From Planoprotostelium fungivorum (Eukaryota > Evosea > Variosea > Cavosteliida > Cavosteliaceae), in NCBI GenBank assembly GCA_003024175.1, contig MDYQ01000128.1, positions 124,001 to 188,000 on the forward strand: 64,000 nt of DNA, in the 5' to 3' direction. The translations under genes were made by a program, and so were the position numbers. The notes beneath the pieces were generated by a model, which made no database searches, had not been told where the DNA came from, and saw only the letters and a program-made list of their open reading frames with translations. Shown piece by piece: positions 57,212 to 64,000 of the stretch. Positions within the stretch are counted from its first letter, which is position 1. Each line of letters begins with the position of its first letter.

Positions 57212-58674
57212 ATGATCTCCAATTCAGATGAAGAACCTCATTCATTGAGAGCAGATAGAAAGACGCCAATTCCATTCATTGACGCATACAACCTTTGTGA
57301 TTATGATCAACCACATCACGATGCAGATGAAGTGAGACCTCTCACACCCCTTCAAATGTTTGAAAAAGGAATATTCATCCATTGTGCCGCACCGATGGTT
57401 CGTTATTCCAAGTGAGACCTAAGCAAATTTTCTTCTGATCGTCTTCAGGTTACCCTTTCGTCTCTTGTGCCTCCGTTGGGGTTGTAATTTGACCTTCTCA
57501 CCGATGGTAACACCGTATCACCATGATGAATGTGATCTGAATCATCCTAGATCGTCGCGAAAGACTTCAACTCCAGTGAATTTGCACGAGACAGCGAATT
57601 CACGACCAACAAGAGTGAGCTCAGTCCACCTCCGTCGAAAGTGACATCCAACAGTGGATGTTCCTCTGGTCGTTCAGTTTGCCGCCAACGATGCATACGA
57701 ACTCTCATCTGCAGCCGAAAAAGTCGTCGGTCACTGCCAAGCCATCGACATCAACTGCGGCTGTCCACAGAGATGGGTGATGTCCGAGGGCTACGGTTCT
57801 GCTCTATTGAAGAAGCCCGATCTCATCTCTGACATGGTTCGCATGACAAAGGAGAGAACCAACCTTCCTGTCTCCATCAAGATCCGAGTCGATGATGATT
57901 TCAGGTGGTTTCATCACCTCGATGAGCTTGCTGACGTATAGAATAGAAAGACAGTCGATATAGTACAGAGAGTGGAGAAGGTGAGGAAACGATGATGTGA
58001 CATCATGAGTGGAGGAATGAAACAAGTAGGTCGGTGTGGATTGGATATCTGTCCACGGGAGGACACCCAAACAAAAATCGACGGCACCGGTCAACGTGGA
58101 GGCCATCAAGTTGTCGAAAGAACATGCACACGTACCTGTCATTGCAAACGGTGACGTCTTCTCTCTCAGAGAGGCGCAGGCCTTCCAGGAGGAAACGAAA
58201 GTTGATGGTGCGTCCACCTTCCTCGTCATCATCGTCACTATCGTACAAGATCACATCGTCAATCTCTTCATCCTCACCATCGCATCTTCTTCACCCTCCC
58301 TTCCCTCACCTGACTCATGCTCTTCACCCAGTAGAGCAATTCAATTGAGAGAGAGCAGGTGTCATGGCAGCCAGGGGCATCCTGCAGAACCCAGCACTTT
58401 ATCAGGGATACGATCAAGTGCCTATGGAATGTGTCAGAGACTTCATCGACATCTCCGTCTCGCTGGGCACACCCTTCCACTCAGTCCATCAGCACCTCAT
58501 GTTCATGCTCTACAACGTACACAATCGCTACGGTGACTCGCTCTTCCCTTCTCCCTCTCATCCTTCTCAGAGAAGAGAGAGTTCAACCGGATACACTCTC
58601 TCCACGGAGTGTACGATTACTTCTCCTCCAGAGACCTCCATTGGACCCAGCCCAGGTCATCCGTGTTCATATAA
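57212..58674 (+). CDS. tRNA-dihydrouridine synthase, DUS4-like
   Basis: FMN enzyme that reduces uridines in the D loop of tRNA, with positions 20a/20b expected for the DUS4 type. Eight exons join in phase: IFIHCAAPMVRYSKLPFRLL, CNLTFSPMIVAKDFN, VPLVVQFAANDAYELSSAAE, IDINCGCPQRWVMSEGYGSA (catalytic Cys in CGCPQ), VSIKIRVDDDFRKTVDIVQR and VGVDWISVHGRTPKQKS. VPVIANGDVFSLREAQAF, DGVMAARGILQNPALYQGY and a C-terminal helical part ending PRSSVFI follow. The CGCPQRW motif and length fit DUS4L best. Its 3' end faces the ADP/ATP carrier gene with under 100 bp between stops. Confidence 0.92.
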
Positions 58675-58764
58675 ACTAGTTCGCTTATTCTCTTCCTCTT
58701 TCAAACTTGTCACAAGTGAAGGGAATAAAATAGAATAAAAATTCGAACCGGGAAATGTATATTC

Positions 58765-59749
58765 TTATCCAGAACCGCCTCCGTAGGCCTTTCCAAAGAC
58801 GAGTAACTGCAGTTTGTCGTAACCGGCAAGGACACCAGCACCAGCTACGGCACGGAGGATGTTAGCACCGGCACCCTTGAAAAGAGATCTGACTCCCTCC
58901 TTGGCAATGATGGAAGAAGCAGCCTGCATGGAGCTGGTGTACTTGACAGCCTCACCGGACGTCATCATCATACGACGTCTGATGGTGTCGATGGGGTATG
59001 AAGCCAGACCGGCTCCGATGGTGATGGCCCAACCCAAAAGGAAGGTGGCCAGGAAGGAAGTTCTGTACTGAGCGGGCAGCAGGGGCTAAAGAGGGTGAGT
59101 CGATGGAAGATGAATTCTAGAGGTAGTTCACCTTGAGGGAATCGTACATTCCAAAGTACAGACCACGGTAGACAACGATACCAACGCAAGAGATGACGAA
59201 ACCTCTGTAGAGACCGACAACTCCGTCGGAGGCGATGGTCTTCTTGTAGACATCGACGAGACCGCTGAACTGTCTCTCACCACCTCCCTTCTTGGCGGAC
59301 TTGTTGTCGTTGGCCAGACGGGTTCTGGCGTAGTCGAGGGAGTAGACGAAGAGGAGAGAGCAGGCACCAGCGGCACCTCCGGAGGCGAGGTTACCAGCGA
59401 ACCATTTCCAGTAACCGTCCTTGGCCTGGGAGAAACCGAACATGCGCTTGAACTGCTCCTTGAAGGCAATGTTGAGGGCCTGGGTGGGGAAGTATCTCAG
59501 CACGTTGGCCAAGTTTCCTCTCCACAGAGAGCCGGTACCCTCCTCCTTGATGACACGGGAGAAGCACTCTCCGATGCCCTTGTAGGGCTCGCTCAGACGG
59601 CCGGTCTTGAGCATCTCGTCTTGGTTCTGGATGAGAAGCTTGACACGCTCGATGGGGGCAGCAGCGGTCTTGGAGACGGCGGCAGAGACTCCTCCCATGA
59701 TGAAGTCAATGGCAAAGTTGGTTAAGCTCTGTTCCTTCTTCACGCTCAT
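58765..59749 (-). CDS. ANT: Mitochondrial ADP/ATP carrier
   Basis: Six-helix inner-membrane antiporter exchanging ADP for ATP. Two exons (intron 59086-59131). Each of three repeats has a P-x-D/E-x-x-K/R signature: [28 protein letters not shown] and [15 protein letters not shown]. The RRRMMM hexapeptide is the diagnostic motif of nucleotide carriers. Length about 313 residues is normal. Codon use is strongly biased and third positions are G/C-rich relative to neighbours, as expected for a highly expressed gene. Confidence 0.96.
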
Positions 59750-60270
59750 CTTGACGATACGCTATATCCCGGGTCAGTTATACTCTCCATAAATAGGGGG
59801 ACGGTTGGATGAAAGTCCTCAGAAGGGAGGGACAGAGGAAGAGCTCACCTTGTGTGTTGTCGAAAGTCGAACAATGATCCGAGAGAGGCACCACTCCGTC
59901 GACAAAAAATAGCGGGAAATCGTTCGTCCCTTCCAACTTGTTTCACAGCTGTCCGCATTCTTTCTCTCTCCGACGCTTCAAGTCGCATATCTGGCCCAGA
60001 CGGGGATAATCTGTAAAACAATGTAGACAAACCTCCTTTCCGCTTGTAGACATGAAATGCCTTTGCGACGCAATGAAGGAAGATGCGGATCGGGAGCTGT
60101 CCTCAGTCTTTGCACCTGCCATGGCATTTCAGATGAGATCGTATTGTATCCACTTATTGATAAAATCCGTCTCGTTGAGAGTATGCATAAGAATCAATCA
60201 CGTTCTAAAACTCTGTGTGCTATTGCGCATCGAGTAACACGATGATACGATTACTTCGCGTTCTATACAT
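59750..60270. other. Intergenic region, nothing recognised
   Basis: Upstream of the ADP/ATP carrier and downstream of the Dbp8-like helicase. No exon or RNA could be supported. Confidence 0.45.
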
Positions 60271-62287
60271 CTATTCATCGTCTGCATCTTCGACATGAAT
60301 CAATTTCCTCTTCAGACCCGCTCCCTTGAATTCCGCCTCCAACTCTTCATTCTTCTTGACAATTTTCTATCGCAGATCAGGTGTGTCGACTCGATGCAGA
60401 TGAAAACGAAATCACCTCTTCTGAAAGAGCTTTGGCCTTGGCCGTCTCTGGCATGTGTCTCAACACTTCTTCTTCGTTCAATTTCAATTCTTCCATCTTG
60501 ATCTTCAGTGTCTCTTCTACTTGTTGCAGCTGCTTGACATCTCTCGTGTTGATGATGGTGACCGCTCTTCCCTTTCTCCCCGCTCTAGCTGTACGACCCA
60601 CCCTGTGAATGTACGTGTCTACCTGAATCATGGTCACTCATCTCTAAACAGACGACATGCATCATTCCAATGATTACGCACACGAGAGGGCATGGTATAA
60701 TTGATGACGAGACCGACCGATGGAATGTCTAAACCTCTGTCATGTATGAGTCGACGAGTGCATGCGTGACATGAGAGACGAGTTCTAAACGATACCTGGC
60801 GGCGATATCAGAAGCGACGAGGACTCTGGCCTCTCCTCCTCTAAACTGCTTCATGGCTGATTTTCTGCTCGTCGGTTCCATTCGACTGTGAAGACGAACA
60901 GAGGGAACACCCAGCGTGTCTAACATGTGATACACTTTCTCCGTGTCTCTGTCTCTATGTCAGCCACCTCATCTGCACGTGAATTCTCACTGGACTGAAC
61001 CACAGAAGATGATGATGGTAGTGAACACTTTCTGTTTCTTCTCTCTCTCCCTCTTTGTCAGCATCATCTCCTGGATGTGTGTCAGTCATCGGACGTTCAT
61101 CATCGCCTTGTCTTCTCACCTTGAAATCGTCCTTCTTGTGTTTCTTGAGAGGTTTGGTGGCCTTTTTCGGTTTCATCATCTCCTCCATGTTGCCTTCTTC
61201 TCCGTTGGCCTCGGCGTCTAACACTTGTTGCAATCGAACGAGATAGACGATGTAACAGTCTTTCACATCGTTCGACAGGAAGAGGTACTTCTGATCTAAC
61301 GTTGTCACTGTGCCCATGCTGTTCGATTCAGAGGAAATAAAATAAATTCAATTGAAAGGCTCACTCTGAACCGACGTGAAATCGTTCGGGAGATGGAGCA
61401 CCGATCTGTTCTAACACCTTCTCTGAGACTTTCATCGTCGCTGAATAGAAGAACGTCTGTCTCTTCGTTGGAAGTGTCTTGATGATCTCATAGATCTATT
61501 TCACGTCACAACCACGTCTCTTCCGTCTCTTCTCACCGTGTTGGTCATCTTGTCACCATTCAGCATGCAGTCAGCTTCATCGAGAATCTAACCACGATTC
61601 AGAATGTGATGAGAGGAAGAGATCTACCAGATAGCGAAGTCTCTTCATCTGAACGAGACCATCTTCCATGTGTTTCAACATTCTGCCCGGAGTAGCTACA
61701 ACGATGTGCGGTTTTCTTTCTAAGGAGACGGACTGTTTTGTGTAATCTGTATGATGATTGAGTCTCGGAGATGGGAAGTACCTCACCATCGCCGCCGATG
61801 ATGGTTGCAACTTTCAATTGCAGGGGTCCACTCAGTGCTTTCAAAGACGTTGTGATCTGTAGGGCCAATTCTCTATTGTCTCATGAGATGACGATGAGAT
61901 AACGGGACAGACCTGGTGGGAGCTAAGATGAGGGCATATATACCGTATGGATCTTGTGAGAGTGTCTGTATGATAGGGAGCGCGAAAGCGGCCGTTTTTC
62001 CACTACCTGATTTTTGTTATCGAGAAGAGATTCATTTGTTCACCTGTTGGAGCTGCACCAATGAGATCACCTGTCCGTTATTACAATCTAGATGCCGATG
62101 ACATCACCTTACCTTTGTGAGCAGAGGGAATGGTCAGTTCTTGAATGGGGGTTGGCTTTGGCATACCAAGGTCTCTGCACGTCTTTGCTAACCATGGCGC
62201 CAGACCCAACTCCTCCCAAGATTTCTTCGTCTTATGCCAGTGTGACACCGACGTAACTCTGGGGTCCTTCTCTTGTTTTTCCGTCAT
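60271..62287 (-). CDS. DEAD-box RNA helicase, DDX49/Dbp8-like (ribosome biogenesis)
   Basis: Starts [19 protein letters not shown] motif: [20 protein letters not shown] and [15 protein letters not shown]. Motif I region [16 protein letters not shown], Ia [14 protein letters not shown], Ib [26 protein letters not shown], and [19 protein letters not shown] long charged insert follows ([19 protein letters not shown]). IV to [34 protein letters not shown] and [18 protein letters not shown]. The C-terminus is [15 protein letters not shown], ending DADDE. The LGLxxWL start and [11 protein letters not shown] fit Dbp8/DDX49, a 40S-subunit biogenesis factor. The Lys-rich insert is specific to this copy. 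Confidence 0.88.
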
Positions 62288-62654
62288 CACTGCACACGAT
62301 CTGCGATCGAGATGAGAAAGACATCTGATGCTGACAAGCCGATATTCTACAACGCAACCACGAAATATTGCGAATAAAATCTTTTGGGACAAGGCTAGCC
62401 GATGCAGAATAACAACGGGACTGAAGATCTATTCCATATATTCACGAGAGTATACTTGAGCCCTCAACATGAGATTCTCCTTTTTAGTTCTCTCCACCTA
62501 AACCAATCAGTAATGACCAAACCAATGCATCCCACCTCGTCTACTAATACTCGAACATCTTCTCCATTGATCATTGAAACGTTATCCCCCTCGAAATCTT
62601 CAAAGTGTTCTCCCATCATCCCGTCGCCCATCGACACTTCTATATGGTTCGTCA

Positions 62655-64000
62655 TCACCACACTCTGTACAACGCTTCACCTTCTTCTCTTCCGTTTCGG
62701 GATGGAGGGCTGAAGTAGTCTTTCTGTGAGCTCCTGTCATCCACCTGACTTGCGGTTGTGTGACTCCGCCCTGATGATGGTCGAGGAGAGGGATAACTCT
62801 TTGGTTCAGCTCTTCTCACAGTCGGTGTCTTTTGAGGTTGAGACTGCACTTCTCTAATCTGGATGTATTTGATTAGATGATATAAGTGCGTTAGAGAAGA
62901 ATGAATCACCTTCTGCAATTCACCCAGTTGGGAAATAAGCTTAGACGTGATGTTCTCCAGGTGTGCTTGTTCTGATTCCAATGGGTTCGTCTTGACACTG
63001 GCTGGCCTTGTTTTGGGCGGCTGTTTGGTCGCGTGAATGTCTCTCTTACTGTTCGCCACCATCTCCTGCAGTCTCAATATTTCCCTCTCTAACAGTGCGA
63101 TCTCCTGCTCTTGAACCAGTATCTCCTCCTTACTATCTCGCTCCAACTGTATCCTTCAACTCTATGCAATGTGATGATTTCACCTGTTCCAAGGCGCCTT
63201 CCAAATCTTGAACTCTTGCTCTCATCTGACGGTTGCTCTCCTCCATTCTACTCAGTTCTTCACGATTTCTGAGATCCCTCGCTTCGATCGTTTCGGAAGA
63301 CCGGCTCAACTCAGCCGCCAGTTCAGCTGCAGCCGTCTGGAATTCCTTAGCCATATCTTCCTCTCGAATCAATGCCTCTTGCTTCGTCTTCTCGTGCTCA
63401 CGCTCCAACTGATTCATCCTCTATTCTTGTTGAGTGAGATATATGGTGATCACTCACCTCTTGCATGTCTCTGTCCTTTCGTTTCATGTCGTGTCTTTCT
63501 TCCTCCAGCAGCCTCTCTGCGTGCTTGATCTGCTCGGTGAGGTCTCGCTCTCTCGAACGAATGATCTCCTGACTGTCCTTATCTTTCTGCGCCTCGTTAA
63601 AGGGGACGACACACTCTCAATGTCCTCACCTGTCCCAACCTCTTCACAAGATCTTCCTTCATGTCGTGCTCCCTTCGGAACAGCTCTTCCCTCAGCTCTT
63701 TCTCTCTCTTTCTGATCTCATCGGCCATCTCTTGAGTGATCTTCTTCAATTCCTCTCGATGTTCAGCCTCCCTCATATTGTACTCTTTCTGACGTCTGAG
63801 CAAAGGTTATCATCGTATGTATGTACGGTTCCACCTGCTGAGCTCTTCTTCGTGTTCTCTGATTCGCTTCCTCAGCTCATCGTCCTTTCCAACGACCTCT
63901 CTCTCCCTTCGGCTAATTTCTATGGATAATCCATTTCGTATGTCCTCCGATGCTCTCTCCTGGTCCTGTATCTTTTTGTCGAGCCTATTGTTCTCCGCTC
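62655..64000 (-). CDS. Long coiled-coil protein, C-terminal part (5' end beyond window)
   Basis: Nearly every exon is heptad-rich: EELKKITQEMADEIRKREKE, EELFRREHDMKEDLVKRLGQ, RSRERDLTEQIKHAERLLEE, MNQLEREHEKTKQEALIREE, RMEESNRQMRARVQDLEGAL and LLEREILRLQEMVANSKRD. A short Ser/Pro-rich tail (YPSPRPSSGRSHTTAS, SPPSRNGREEGEALYRVW) ends the protein. Introns of 50-70 nt separate the exons. Pericentriolar, Golgi or cytoskeletal proteins often look like this, but no specific family can be named from the part seen. The gene runs off the right edge of the window. Confidence 0.75.

Overview
The window is nuclear DNA from a unicellular eukaryote with a compact, intron-rich genome. Genes lie on both strands, usually a few hundred bases apart. 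They are cut by very short introns (mostly 37-130 nt) that almost always start with GTG, commonly GTGAG, and end in CAG or TAG. The mix of genes suggests an amoebozoan-like protist: a hybrid histidine kinase, a Zn2Cys6-PAS regulator, F-box proteins with tandem 'RVDPS' repeats, histidine biosynthesis and an SFI1-type protein. That placement is inference from gene content, not from a marker gene. Two near-identical intron-bearing tRNA-Tyr genes are present. No intact transposon or viral element was recognised.

Layout. 0-8 kb: ATP phosphoribosyltransferase (-), a SANT/bromodomain protein (+), a coiled-coil scaffold-like protein (+) and an alpha/beta hydrolase (-). 8.5-14.3 kb: a small membrane protein, a PP2C phosphatase spliced to a GRAM-like domain, a GT31 glycosyltransferase and a non-RD kinase, all (+). 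14.4-19 kb: a DENN-domain protein (-), tRNA-Tyr, a secreted protein (-) and SmD3 (-). 19-31 kb (+): an SFI1-like protein, a CAMK/SNF1-like kinase, a second tRNA-Tyr (-), a membrane protein, an F-box/VDPS-repeat protein and an E2-F-box-TerD fusion. 31-46 kb, mostly (-): a SulP anion transporter across an assembly gap, a cell-surface glycoprotein, a DECD-box helicase, LSm5 (+) and a hybrid histidine kinase. 46-64 kb: a Zn2Cys6-PAS regulator, a tail-anchored protein, a secreted HExxH protein, a small Cys-rich protein, a second F-box/VDPS protein, ATP10, a lipoyl-like mitochondrial protein, a small TIM, tRNA-dihydrouridine synthase, ADP/ATP translocase, a DDX49/Dbp8-type helicase and the end of a coiled-coil gene.

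The genes are ordinary neighbours and form no operon. Shared themes are RNA processing (SmD3, LSm5, two helicases, DUS, tRNAs), mitochondrial function (ATP10, small TIM, ADP/ATP carrier, lipoyl-like protein) and signalling or ubiquitin biology.

The most striking feature is a short sequence centred on TCGTTGTAGA, or its reverse complement. It occurs in at least 21 introns of 9 unrelated genes, in both orientations. In several introns most of the intron is shared, and in five the element itself supplies the 3' splice site. This pattern resembles an introner family.
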